64,000 nt of DNA from NCBI GenBank assembly GCA_002205965.3, contig NADL03000657.1:806001-870000 (forward strand), in the 5' to 3' direction. Of the stretch, positions 1 through 10,009 are shown one piece after another (position 1 is the stretch's first letter; the number at the start of each line of letters is the position of its first letter). The stretch comes from Kappaphycus alvarezii (Eukaryota > Rhodophyta > Florideophyceae > Gigartinales > Solieriaceae). The translations under genes were made by a program, and so were the position numbers. A model generated the notes under the pieces. It was not told the origin of the DNA. It was given only the letters and a program-made list of their open reading frames with translations, and did not search any database.

Positions 1-300
1 AGGGAGTGTATATAGAAGAGAGTTGAGGAAGCTACAAGCAAGTATAAAAGGGGCAGTCTACCACTGACGCTCTGCGACCAGCGTAAGAAAAAGTTCTTGG
101 GTCTGAAGTTGACTCTCAACTTCCTACTACTCGGGACTTGGCTTGAAGTTGTCTCCAGTCTTGGTTTATGCTTTGTGTGCAACTTAATTTTGAGCACCCC
201 GCTCGGGTATGCTGGCTCCCAAGTAGTCCTACCATTTCATGCAAACAGCCCCTTATATAGAGTTTTCAACCCTCACTATCTGTAGCATCTATACAGTACC
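1..300 (-). repeat. Gypsy-family LTR, 3' part, truncated by the window edge
   Basis: The first 180 bases match, as reverse complement, the tail of the LTR copy at about 38,930-39,110. Shared landmarks are the ctacaagcaagtataaa block, the gaccagcgtaagaaaaa block and the gaagttgactctcaactt block. The same blocks occur in the same order at 63,230-63,380. The copy should continue toward higher coordinates into the LTR open frame, but around 300-380 the similarity stops and unrelated tandem repeat and GC-rich DNA follow, so it looks interrupted by an insertion or rearrangement. The short open frame at 97-285 begins at TTG and is only a by-product of the repeat. Confidence 0.6.
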
Positions 301-385
301 TATGTGCCAAATCTGCACCGCCACAGTACAGTGCAAAGCATCCCTCTAAAAATAATTAAAAATATAATTGTAAGTACAGTGACAG

Positions 386-487
386 CTCAGCCAGCGCAGC
401 ATGCCAACTCAGCCAGCGCAGCATGCCAACTCAGCCAGCGCAGCCAACTCAGCCAGCGCAGCCAACTCAGCCAGCGCAGCATGCTAA
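386..487. repeat. Tandem repeat, five units of 22/18 bp
   Basis: Five consecutive units begin CTCAGCCAGCGCAGC. Units 1, 2 and 5 are 22 bp and continue ATGC(C/T)AA; units 3 and 4 are 18 bp, end CAA and lack the ATGC. Boundaries are 386, 408, 430, 448 and 466 to 487. The near identity of the units, in a window full of decay, suggests a young expansion. A related CGCTGCACGCCAGCTC stretch occurs once near 19,025-19,060. Confidence 0.85.
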
Positions 488-1083
488 GGAATATCTACAT
501 TTTTCATTATATCAGGGGCATGGGAGGGATTGGGATGGGGGGCGGGGATGAAGTGAAGCCAAGGATTGAAAGGTAGCTTCGCTGGGGGAGAGTGGGGATC
601 GACTTGGAGAAGGGCTGCTGTGGACCGGCAAGGGCTACCCCGGGAGAGGAAGCGGCGGCATCTGCGAAGGGCCGTGTCAGGGCGGGCGAGGGTGGGAGCG
701 GACGGAATCGGAGAGGGGAGGGCGGAGACGAAAAACGAGGAGGCCTCGTCGAACAGGTCATCATGGAGGCGGCTAGAGGCCATGCGGATGCGGTCAACAA
801 GGCTGGAGCAAATTTCCCTGCGGCGACGGCCAAGAGCGCGGAGGCGGTTGTGTCGGAAAACCAACTTCGGGATGGCAAGAAGTTCCAGAAGGGCTCGAGT
901 CCTGTGCTCTGGCGATGGAGCAGATACAACGCGGTACAAGGCAGCAAAGTATAAGTCGTTAGCCGCGGCTTGGACTGGGCGAGGAAAGAAGGTGATAACA
1001 GGGAAGGGGGCGGCGAGGAGGGAGCGGAAGGTGAGGGGTGACTCGGATGGTCCTGAAACTAGATTCACAGCTGGAAGACTCAT
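484..1083 (-). pseudogene. LINE (non-LTR retrotransposon) fragment, endonuclease-RT linker-like
   Basis: A GC-rich island carries a 199-codon minus-strand open frame. Its middle holds LLELLAIPKLVF, then an Arg-rich RALGRRRREI stretch, then further on ALRRCRRFLSRG and TAALLQ. This order (a hydrophobic ALPK-type motif, a basic block, and an RRCRRhLxxG...AxxAL motif) is what I associate with the linker between the endonuclease and reverse transcriptase of some non-LTR retrotransposons. Neither the endonuclease catalytic residues nor any RT block is present, so it would be a fragment. The base composition contrasts sharply with the AT-rich flanks. It ends next to the tandem repeat at 386-487. The long plus-strand frames over the same bases look like shadows. 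A host gene exon remains possible. Confidence 0.4.
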
Positions 1084-1746
1084 GCGTTAGGATGAGTCAA
1101 TGAGCCAAAATCATATACATATTGATTGAACTGACATCTCACACGCCGCCTGGACATCAATTTTTGAGCCTAGATCCAACGCCCCATTCTGTCTGTTTGA
1201 GCGAGCCTCTACGCCCTGCAGCGACCACCCCGAAACCACGAGCTACCACTCCAAGATCTGTTCCAGCCTTTCAAGTTCTTTTCCGTTTTACCACTATTTG
1301 CTCTGTAGCGCTAAGATCTACTGTTCCAACGTCTATTGTTCTCAGTTCTATCGTTCTTTTGCTCTGCTTTACTTTCGTTCTGTTCTCCCCATCTACTAAA
1401 GCTCTACCAGTGGATCCCTTTTTATTTGTTTGTTTTTGTTCCTATCTCAAGTTGGGCTCCACTAGACACCCTTCTTGTTCTTGCTTAGAGTCCCCATTCT
1501 TCGTGAATAACCCAGAACTTGCAACAGTGGAAGGTTTCATCTGGTACAATGGTCTAGAAATACTAAATCCAATGTTTCCTTTTCCCAGAGCTCCTCATGA
1601 CATTTCCATACCCGCACCTTCCGTTGTTTCTGGGATTAACTTCATAAACTCATCATAATTTATCAGCTCATCGAAGGTAAAGTGCTCATCCATACAATGC
1701 ACTCTGTAACCTCTGTCATCGCCCTTTTCCTCTCCCGGATTGCTAA
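1084..1746. other. No supported gene; downstream flank of the Myb gene
   Basis: A 178-codon plus-strand open frame (1122-1658) exists, but it is rich in Ser, Pro and Leu without domain signs and shows no similarity to other parts of the window. The minus strand here would be the 3' flank of the Myb gene. I see no clear polyadenylation signal worth naming. Confidence 0.4.
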
Positions 1747-2409
1747 TTATATACCATCCCTGTCACTGCGGTCTGTACCAGCTAGCTCTTGACTGTCCGA
1801 CGCTGCAGCTGCATTTTCCTGAACTTTTCTGGCATTCGCCTGCCTCTCCAACTTTTGTTGGTACTTCCGAGCATGGTTTCTGACCTGCTTTGGAGTTCTA
1901 GTGGCAACCAGTTTGCTAATGGCTGCATATTTCTTTGGACCGAACAGATTTGTTGCATACAAGAATAGTTCATGCTCCCTTTGTGTCCAATATCTCGTCT
2001 GTTGAATACACATTTTCCCTGGTTCCGGACACGTCATCATCCTCATTCCTTCAGACATATTCATTTTGATATTGCTTCTTCCGTGCACAGTTTTTAGTTT
2101 TCTGCTCTGGCCCGTACCTGGATTCTGAACTTCAGATTGAGGCGGGCGCGCGGCGTCTTGCTTAGGGCGACTTCGGAGGCTGGAATGATGATTAGGTGTT
2201 GATAGCGTTTGCGGTGTTGGCAAGGCAGTAGTTGTCGCAGGGGTCACAGTAGGTACCCTAAATAGGAACTGGTCAGTCCCGTGTCCGCGGTGACGAAGTC
2301 CGTGAAGTTTTGATTCGTAATGAGCGAGTTCGTTGCGAAGTTCGGAAATGCGTTTCTGTTGGCGGTTAAGAACTTCTTCGTAGCCAAGGTCTGCAATCCG
2401 GTCTGCCAT
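1747..2409 (-). CDS. Myb/SANT-domain protein, SHAQKY-like, 220 aa
   Basis: This is a probable nuclear DNA-binding protein. The first ATG is at 2409 (MADRIADLGY); the two codons before it begin with TTG and are not needed. Residues 8-40 form a heptad-like, charged helix (EEVLNRQQKRISELRNEL) that could be a coiled coil for dimerisation. Residues 50-110 are Pro/Thr/Ser-rich linker. Residues 139-187 form one Myb repeat: Trp141 in RYWTQREHELFL, Tyr161 at the usual second Trp, then TRTPKQVRNHARKYQQKL, a variant of the (S/T)HAQKY signature of single-repeat Myb proteins. The tail is basic, then Ala/Asp/Ser-rich. The frame is intact and uninterrupted, unlike almost everything around it, and no second copy is visible in the window. 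Known Myb repeats of this type bind DNA as transcription factors; the targets here are unknown. Domestication from a transposon cannot be excluded. Confidence 0.8.
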   Translation of the reverse strand: MADRIADLGYEEVLNRQQKRISELRNELAHYESKLHGLRHRGHGTDQFLFRVPTVTPATTTALPTPQTLSTPNHHSSLRSRPKQDAARPPQSEVQNPGTGQSRKLKTVHGRSNIKMNMSEGMRMMTCPEPGKMCIQQTRYWTQREHELFLYATNLFGPKKYAAISKLVATRTPKQVRNHARKYQQKLERQANARKVQENAAAASDSQELAGTDRSDRDGI

Positions 2410-2485
2410 GTTCAAACACTACGAAAGGGGATAAATGGGATTCAGGGCTAACAATTGTCGGAGGTGAGTTTGATATGGGGAGTGA

Positions 2486-2535
2486 ATATTGTGTGAACAG
2501 TGAACTTGTTCACACTGAACTTGTTCACACAATAT
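2486..2535. promoter_or_regulatory. Inverted/direct repeat upstream of the Myb gene, three TGTTCACAC sites
   Basis: A perfect 14-bp inverted repeat (arms 2486-2499 and 2522-2535, atattgtgtgaaca and its complement) brackets a further copy of the same half site. TGTTCACAC therefore occurs at 2507-2515 and 2522-2530 on the plus strand and at 2491-2499 on the minus strand. The two plus copies lie within a 15-bp direct repeat GAACTTGTTCACACT. The block is 77-126 bp upstream of the Myb start codon, a plausible place for a transcription factor site, possibly autoregulatory. Function is inferred from position only. Confidence 0.5.
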
Positions 2536-2539
2536 GTCA

Positions 2540-3285
2540 CGAAACACTGCGAAATAAATACCTAGTTTGTAGGCGAGTCAGGGAACACCGACATTTGTTA
2601 AAAAAATTTCCCTGCCTTTAAATTGCGGTGATGAAGGAGATATGGCGGCGGTTTAAGTAAGTGAAGAAGCACTTGGATTACAGAAATTGTTCCAGGTATG
2701 ACGGCGAAACAGTTGATGCGCATGTTCTTGTCGATACCTGCCTATCGATTGTGAACTGTACATTAAAAATGTCTTACTGTAAAGGGCTGAGTGCTTTCGG
2801 AAAATAGACGAAAGTAAAGCCTCAACGAATTCAGAGAATCCTTTAGATTTCATCGAGGTTATTTTTCAAAAAGGGGGAATTGGGTTGGTTTACTGTGAGT
2901 AATGGAAAGGTTGGGAGTCCTCTGTACTTGTAATGAAAATGCTTAATTGAAATAAATAATGTGATTTTGATGTGGAACGCGAACCCAACAAACTCCAAGA
3001 TTGATGTTCCGATTGCAACTTTTTGTACTTGAAACACTCATGGACAATTCTCACAAAGTGTGCTTGCAAAAAAGGAGGTCAGGTTCATCGATTTTAGTCT
3101 TGAGGTAGTATGCCTTATAATTGAATATTTGACAGCATTTCGATGGTACATAATCGGGATATGGTGACTTCCTAGCCATTGTTCCAAATATAGACACAGC
3201 ACCAGGTATTCTTCACACTCTTTCCAATAATCTAATAAATTTCTCTTGTCGTCCAGGTATAATAATCAGTGGTAAGACCAATTAT
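2540..3285. other. Intergenic, nothing recognised
   Basis: Short open frames on the minus strand (2653-2853, 2843-3037) have no domain features, no similarity to other parts of the window and unremarkable composition. I see no RNA gene or transposon signature. Confidence 0.4.
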
Positions 3286-3288
3286 CTT

Positions 3289-3483
3289 TTAATCAGGAGG
3301 ATTTTTGTTGGCATAGCAACCAGCAAGCGTGGTACCTCTGTTGCCGCCGAGAAACATTCGCTCCTCGTTAGATTCGTATGCCTGATTGTCCAATACGGTG
3401 CTACGTCCGATAATCAGCGGTGTCTTGACCGGACCACCGATTTGGCCCCTGCTGTGTAGTCCTAGGCCCTGCGCTGTATGGCG
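3289..3483 (-). other. Unidentified coding-like open stretch without a start codon
   Basis: A 64-codon minus-strand frame runs open from the TAG at 3486 to a TAA at 3289. It contains GGPVKTPLIIGR, NEERMFLGGNRG and TTLAGCYANK, a Gly-rich composition more protein-like than its neighbours, in a locally GC-richer segment. It follows, on the same strand, the Copia-like relic at 3520-3900, so it could be part of that element or of its LTR. I do not recognise the family. The plus strand over the same bases is also fairly open, so chance is possible. Confidence 0.2.
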
Positions 3484-3519
3484 CTAGCGGTCTCCTGAGC
3501 ATTGATCATTAAAGGGAGG

Positions 3520-3900
3520 GGGAATTTTTTGGGTTATTTTAAGGAGGAAACGTTTGGGTGTTTTACTCTTGGAAGGTATATCCGATCTATCCCATGGTTA
3601 TTTTAATGCATAGAAGATGTGGTCGGTTATGATCATTAAAGGTAATGCTTTCGTTGAAATAGTCATGGAACACTACCAGGAAGGTCCACGCAAGTAGACT
3701 GGGTGTTAACCAGCATATCTTCTATTGTAAATGAACCCCCGCTCTTTTCCACTGTTAGAAAGTAAATAGCGCTGGAAGCCGGGTACAAACGGCGTGAGCT
3801 GTAGGTTGCAGGGTTAGTGAGGGTTGTGTGGACAGGAGCCGGACATTTTCGAAAGAGGAGTTCGTACCGCGTCATTGGGAAAAGTGACATCCGATGATGG
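3520..3900 (-). pseudogene. Copia pol 3'-end relic
   Basis: The segment around 3,525-3,595 (gggtattttaag then gtgttttactcttggaaggtat) aligns with 37,305-37,365 (ggtatttgaggg then gtgctttactcttggaagatat). The latter encodes the C-terminal end of a Copia RNase H region on the minus strand. The 75-codon minus-strand frame at 3663-3890 lies where the rest of that domain should be, but its motifs are not legible. It is probably a second, more decayed copy of the 37-kb relic. Confidence 0.35.
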
Positions 3901-4845
3901 TCAGAACGGCTTGGATAGGCTCCCTGAGGACACTGAAAGTATCAAAACTAAAGATTAAAACTAATTAAAAAAACTAATCTTGAATGGTACTGTAGGATAC
4001 CAAAGCACCCGAATTTTCTGGGGTCGTGTATTTACAGGAACGGAATCGGAACGAAAAATCTTCCCCACAGTATGCTTTGAGCTGCTGCCAGGCTTTGAGT
4101 CAGCTATTTAGGCACACGAGTGACATTACCTATTATCCTGGACACGTTTAGCATACACCAGGGGATAGTCGAACCGCACTTTTCAAACATTAAAGAACTA
4201 AATCGATTTCCTTTTGAGCTGTATGTTCCAGTTCAAAACTGAAAAAATGTAACATACTGTACATACAGCACTGCACAGAACTGTACGATAAAGTATTGCC
4301 ATTTAGTAGCTCCTAGACATCTAGTGCCTGTACGTTATATCCTAGCATTCCGAGTCAGCTCTTCAAATATATCCCAATATGAACCTAATCGCCGCGGGTT
4401 TCAACCCTGCCTACGATGCTACACTCTTCTCTCAAAAAAATCATTGATACGAAGCTGGTTGTTTCCGCAAATTCCCATTTCCCTCGTACCGAGATCCACC
4501 CTTAACCTCTTCTTCCTTAACACAATTTTCCTAACTTTTCTTCACAATTTGAAGGCGTTTTTCTTGTATTAATGCCAAATTCTTGGAACGATAACATTTT
4601 CTATTTGAGTTGAATTTTAAACTCCCCCCCTTTTTCAAAGAGAACCCGTTCCACCCGTGGTCCGCTTCGTCCTCCGATTTCCCTTCCGATATTATCTGAA
4701 GCAGAATTTTCATTTGGCCCAGACCTCATACAAAATAAAATCAGCAGTAGTGCCTCGCGTTTATTCTTTCGACCAGGACCGTGAAACGAATCGGAGATGT
4801 GCCCTTATTAAAATTGTTGTAAAAAAGCTGTAACGGCAACACCCC
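3901..4845. other. Intergenic, nothing recognised
   Basis: AT-rich sequence with scattered short frames (4324-4572 plus, 4531-4713 minus). None shows a domain, a signal peptide or similarity to a repeat found elsewhere in the window. Confidence 0.35.
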
Positions 4846-4849
4846 TCAC

Positions 4850-5850
4850 ATTAGCATCTCCGTTTGTCTCACCCGGACACTTTCTTACTTTTCCAACAAT
4901 ATGACCTTGGTCTGCCCTTCCCTGAAAGTCGTTAATTCTACCGGAGCCCCTCGTGGCATCGACGACCTGGCTTTGATGACCAATTGGCCCAATGACAAAG
5001 AGTATTATTTCGGGAGGTTGGTCCCAGAACTGGTTCAGAGGTAGGTTCGTTGCAAATTTGGCTAGGAGGCAGAGGAGGTAGAGTAGATTGTGGGAAGATC
5101 TGAAAATGAGTAGAAGCAGGTAGATTCGTGGGATTTATTGGTTAAAATGGTCAGTGACTTCCTGTGGTGAATGAAAGAAAGCCAAGGTATGTGCTGCAAA
5201 TCTCATACCTCTTTGTTAGTGATGATGCCAAGTTTGACAGACTTGAGGAATGATATAAGGACTTTTATATGTTGGAGTAGGCCTTAAAATTATGGAATAT
5301 TGTTTAGTCTTTATTGAGACTACATGGAAAATAAAGATATTTTGAAGTATTTGCTTTGCTCCTACCTCGAAGATGAATATTTGAGTATTTATATAATTAT
5401 TCTAAGCGATTAGAGAGCTTACGCATGAAAAATTCAGAAATGAAACTGCCAAATTTCAGCAATAGAATTACAGTCTGTAGATCAATTGCAGAATTCTGGA
5501 ATGAAGTCGCGAGGTAAATTGCTGAAATGTGACCAGTTAGTGAAGACCCGTGAGAAATGATTGTGAGGAATAAATATGGGGCATTCCCATTTGTTTATGC
5601 GTAAGCACGTTTTCAAATTTCAGAAAATATTTTCTGAAATACTTTTCAGAAATTTATCATACTACGTCTTTCTGAAGACCTTTCAGAATTCTGTTTTGCG
5701 TAAGCTCACTACTATGCTACTATTCTTTCTCAGAATCAAGATTCATTTGAAAGCATTTTATGGTATCTTAAAAGGGTTTCTCTTGCAATTTTCTCTTAAA
5801 CATCGGTTGTAGAACCATAATATTTTATGCTCAGTTGATATTTTAAATAA
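4850..5850 (+). repeat. Diverged Gypsy-family LTR (copy C)
   Basis: This is recognised mainly at protein level through its embedded open frame (4901-5044 and the tail near 5324-5380), which aligns with the LTR open frame at 38,255. It lies upstream of gag/protease relics at 6-8 kb in the same orientation, as a 5' LTR should. Nucleotide similarity to the other LTR copies is weak, so this is an old copy or a different subfamily, and its ends are not defined. Confidence 0.4.
4901..5044 (+). pseudogene. LTR-embedded open frame, N-terminal part (copy C)
   Basis: An ATG opens a 47-residue frame ending at TAG. Its core, RGIDDLALMTNWPNDKEYYF, aligns without gaps to PINGLRLAAYWPTNADDYI in the 38-kb copy: an I(D/N)xL core, Trp-Pro, and an Asp/Glu-Tyr pair at the same spacing. 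After the stop the frame is lost, but at 5324 an ATG precedes KDILKYLLCSYLEDE, which matches the DILEELFGSDLEN tail of the 38-kb copy. The product is unidentified; the gene is clearly broken in the middle. Confidence 0.45.
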
Positions 5851-5999
5851 GTATTGCCTCTTGGATTGCGTTATTCTATGGTAATGTTTTCTCAGAGTCT
5901 TGGTTTCGATGATTTTTTCTTATTATTTGGTACTCTTGTGGAGGGGTTTGCTCCAGACGTATTCGAGTGGTACAATATTAGGTACGAGTTCAATTTGAT

Positions 6000-8150
6000 T
6001 TTTTGTTTTTTCTTCAGTCGTAGACTTTAGTTCTGCTCGTTTATTGTTGGAAAGAAGCAAGAAGAGGGTCAAAGATGAGTTTCAATTCACACATGCGTGT
6101 GGTTCAAGCACAAAAAAGTGATGAAAAGAAGGCCACGAGTATCCTCGGCCATGTTCCTGGTACTGAAAAGAAAAAAACTAAAGGGAACCTCATTGATAGG
6201 TAGTACCTCATTGGAAATGTAATCAACTTCGTTGAGGCATGTGACGGGTTTGTGAAGGAAAAAAATTAAGAATTAGAATCAGACTAGATGATACGCATCT
6301 TCATAAAGTCCCACTTCGACGTTAGTAATTTTTAAGCTCACCAGTTTATTTATTTGAGCTCTAAGAGAAAGCTGGTCTAGACGCCAAATAAAATTAAGGA
6401 ATGTTATGTAAGGACGCCTGAATCTAATTCAGGATATTCAGCTTTCTGACTTTCTCCCCAGGAAAAACAGTTATGCTATAAACAATTTGAAGTGCCATTT
6501 AGCTGATTTTGTCAAAAATTAGGGTATATTGCAGTCCACGGTTACACATAAAATGAAAAGCGCATATCAATGCGACCCGTTTATTCTGAGAAGAATCAAA
6601 AGTACCCAGACACTGGCTCCGCGGCGTTGAACGCCGTGGGATGAGGTGATGGAAACATGAAGAACGACTGAAGATTTGGTTCGAAAATCGACTAACAATG
6701 ATTTAGTAGAATTCAGAGATCATTGCTCTGACCATAAAGAAAACATTGTTTGATATTTAGAAGGCTTAGGAATTCTGCTCTTTTTTCTAGAAGTGTATTC
6801 ATTTTGAGAATAGTTTCTTTTTGAATACAGACTGAAATAATCACCGTAGGAAGTGCAGCCGCTACAGTCATAATAAAAGCAAGCCCCAAATTAAAAACAA
6901 CAGACGAGAAAATATCTTGGACGTACGAAGCGAGTTTGGACTAGAGATAAAAATTTTACAAAAAAAGAAACATGCTAAGCCGAAAAACGCCGGGATCATA
7001 TCTATCTTCGACTGGGTCGACCAAGTCAGTTTTAAAAAGTGAGTGCAGAATTTAATGTTTTACCAATGAAGCAAAGGTTGTTTCATAAAGTTCTTGGAAA
7101 AAAATTATAGCAAATTGCATCCTTCCAATCAAAACGATTGTATTAAAATATCCCGGGAATTGAAATAGCTCCGACAAGAAAATGAAAAAGGAGAAAAGTC
7201 AAATGCATCCCGATAGATGTATCAGGCTATGTGAAGAACTTCAACTTGGTAGCCGATCTCGTTCTGGCGCTGATTAGAATCAAGTCTGTTAATATGTTGA
7301 GGGCAAATACAGAAGATTTGCGGGAAGCACTCAAAGTATTATGCAGCCCAGTAAGCTCAGTATGTACAAGAATATCTTTCTTAACATGACCTCGACAACG
7401 TAGATATCTTAGTATATTCCCAGCCAAAAATTTGGGAAAAGAACCCAAGCTTTTATCGATTCTGGAACTGTTCAAAATTTGATTCCAGAAAGATTGTCGA
7501 TGATCATCGGTCTCGAAAATTTCCTTACCAGAAGAAAAGTAAGCATTACGGATAGAGCCATATCAAAATATATAATCACTATTCAAATATTTCCGGTATT
7601 TCTCGAGGAGTCGAAACGTAAAAATAAATTCTTCGTTTTATTTGAGTTACATTTAGGCTTCATGATTGGCTGTAACAAAGACAGAGCTGGTGTCATGCAT
7701 TGCCCTTGGAAATTGATCTTTCTAAGTTCGAATCCAAGTTTTAACCGAAAAATGCCCCTAAACTTGGACGAAAGCGTGAGGCCGGAATGATTTGGAGATA
7801 TAGACAGTTCATATTTCCACTACAGCTGTTTCATCGAAAGATCAGAGTCATGCAGTCTCTTCAAAATGGAAGAATGGCAAGTGCGGAAGTTCTAAACCAC
7901 GGATGGAATTGTTACAATTTTGGATATTGTAGGGATGAAGGATAGTACTTGAAAGAAAATATAGGATACTAATTTTATAAATTTGAAAGAACTTTTTATT
8001 CGAGAACAATATTGACAGTACGAACGGTGTGTGTTTATCCAAAGAAATTAAGGACTCTTTAGCGACGCAATCCAAAATTACAATGCGATAGAATCGGTTC
8101 ATCAGAACTGATATGTGAAAAATCGAATGCATAAATGAAGAAGGATTACA
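6000..8150 (+). pseudogene. Gypsy gag-protease relic (copy C)
   Basis: The clearest piece is an aspartic protease active site at 7452-7469, FIDSGT, followed by VQNLIPERLSMIIGLE in the same frame as the 103-codon open frame 7479-7790. The following 350 bases align with 28,950-29,310 inside the 27-31 kb Gypsy element, including the shared gagatatagacagttcata string. Upstream, where gag should be, only stop-ridden sequence remains; downstream of 7.9 kb no RT blocks are legible. This copy keeps the canonical DSG triad that the other Gypsy copies in the window have lost. Confidence 0.65.
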
Positions 8151-9940
8151 GTTTTTAATGAACTACTTACACTAATCTCTTCAAATGCGTCTAAGAAAAT
8201 GCTGTCCATACTAAAATCTCCCAAACTAACCGCATTGATTATTTCTAATTGTGACAACCAACTTTATCGGCCTTTCACTCGATATAGATTGTCAATACGT
8301 AATCATACTTAGCTTTACGTAAAACAGGCGAAATACCCAAAATTTGCACATGAAGTTTCGTAATATGTCAAATTATGGTGAGAACGTCATTTTTGGACAA
8401 TTTCGACGCAACTTTTTGTCGTGCTTGAGCCGAAATATATAAAACATTGATGTTATGTCGATTAATAACAATTAAACCGAAAATCGTACATGATTGAGAT
8501 TAATTTTTGTATATGAAGGAATTATATAGTATTGGACGAAAGTGATATATTTTACATCAAGTGAACCGCACACTGGCGACCAAAGGACTCATTTAAATGT
8601 AAATTATATAGGAGAAAACTCTTTCCAGAAATATTAGTATTGTCAGATTTGATGAGATGTGTTTTGGCTCTAAACATCCATAAGAAATATTACAGAGAAC
8701 TGTGAATGTGATCGTGAAGGGACATACGTTTACGGAGGATTACATCAATAGTACCGCTATATTTTAAATAAATTTATAGATGGACTTAGTTTGAATTTGA
8801 CGGTAACCGTGAAACTTTGGAGTGATTGACTTAGAATTAAAGTTCAGCAAATGATTGCTTGGCAAGATTCGTTCAAACTACCAGCTGTAATCATATACTG
8901 ATAAAGCTTGATCCACAAAATACAAGCAAAAGCAAGCTAGCGCCAGAGCCTATTGCAAAGATAAAATCCTGAAGCTTCCTTGGTGTACCTTCTAATCCGG
9001 GAAAGAAAACTAAATATTACTCAACAAGAGCAGTATAAATATACATCGAAACTGCGAGAAATGAAAAGTATTCCTAATATAATGAAATAATAATGTAATT
9101 CTAAAAACTTTAAAAATATTTACTAGTCTATTGCAATCTCGTTATAGGATTTAAAGAGCTACTTTTAGTGTGAAGCGAATCATTTTGGTACATTACGGAA
9201 GCCTTTTGCACCAAAATAGTACGAAAGTAAGAACATAAGGCTTGTCTCCTTGCTGCTCGCAACGTGTATTTTAAATGATGCAGGAATGAATGCTTTTTGT
9301 AGGACGTAAGTATGTGTTGTTTTGTTTGCATAGAATCTTTTAAATTTTTTATCGATCGTCCCTCCAATTTTTCATTCTATTATTTGACCGAGAAACATTT
9401 AAGGTACCATTTCAGGGGAATTTTTGCATTATTTATTAGTAAAGAGGATCTATATTATAGAAAAGCATAGGTCTGAAATTGTGTCCTGGTCCTGAGGCAA
9501 CATTCATCCAGCTGATACTGTGGCAACAGTCGAGCTATTTCTTTCCAAAGAATCTCAACATATCTATTAAAACATCCAGTTATTTGTCGGAAGGCTCATG
9601 GAGGTGATATTCAAGAGCTCCTACAAGTTTTGAGGACTTAGAAATACAAAACATTTAAAAAGAGCAAGAAAAAGGGGCCGTCAGAACCATATGTTTGCTT
9701 TTTTGGTTTTAGTCAAGAAAGATTGTTTGACGCACTGGAGTATGGTCTTTTCGTTTTTGCCCCATTAAAAGAAAATTATCGAAGCTTTTAGGGTATTTCG
9801 TAATTACTTGGTTCATTGGGCTCTCCTAACGACGTGGAAAAAATCAGTACGGAAAGATTTCGGTGGTTTCACCTGCAAAAAGATGCTGCAAATTTAGTTA
9901 AAAGCTGTAAGGGCTCTCAAAAACTTAGCCCAACCGGGAA
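8150..9940. other. AT-rich, nothing recognised (expected pol of copy C)
   Basis: By position this should hold reverse transcriptase and RNase H of the element whose protease is at 7.45 kb. I looked for the FxxPxxD, MPFGL and DD motifs on the plus strand and did not find them. Stops are dense in all frames. Confidence 0.35.
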
Positions 9941-9951
9941 ACATAAGAATG

Positions 9952-10003
9952 TATTACAATGCTCATTATCAGGGTATAAACTCTGATAATGAGCATTGTA
10001 ATA
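9952..10003. repeat. Perfect 21-bp hairpin, 10-nt loop
   Basis: Arm tattacaatgctcattatcag at 9952-9972 is exactly complementary to 9983-10003, with loop ggtataaact. Flanking sequence does not continue the symmetry beyond a base or two. No coding or transposon context is visible. Confidence 0.9.
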
Positions 10004-10009
10004 TACTTT

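Noticed and set aside
1122..1658. 178-codon plus-strand open frame
   Set aside because: No domain, odd Ser/Pro/Leu composition, no similarity elsewhere; kept only as a note.
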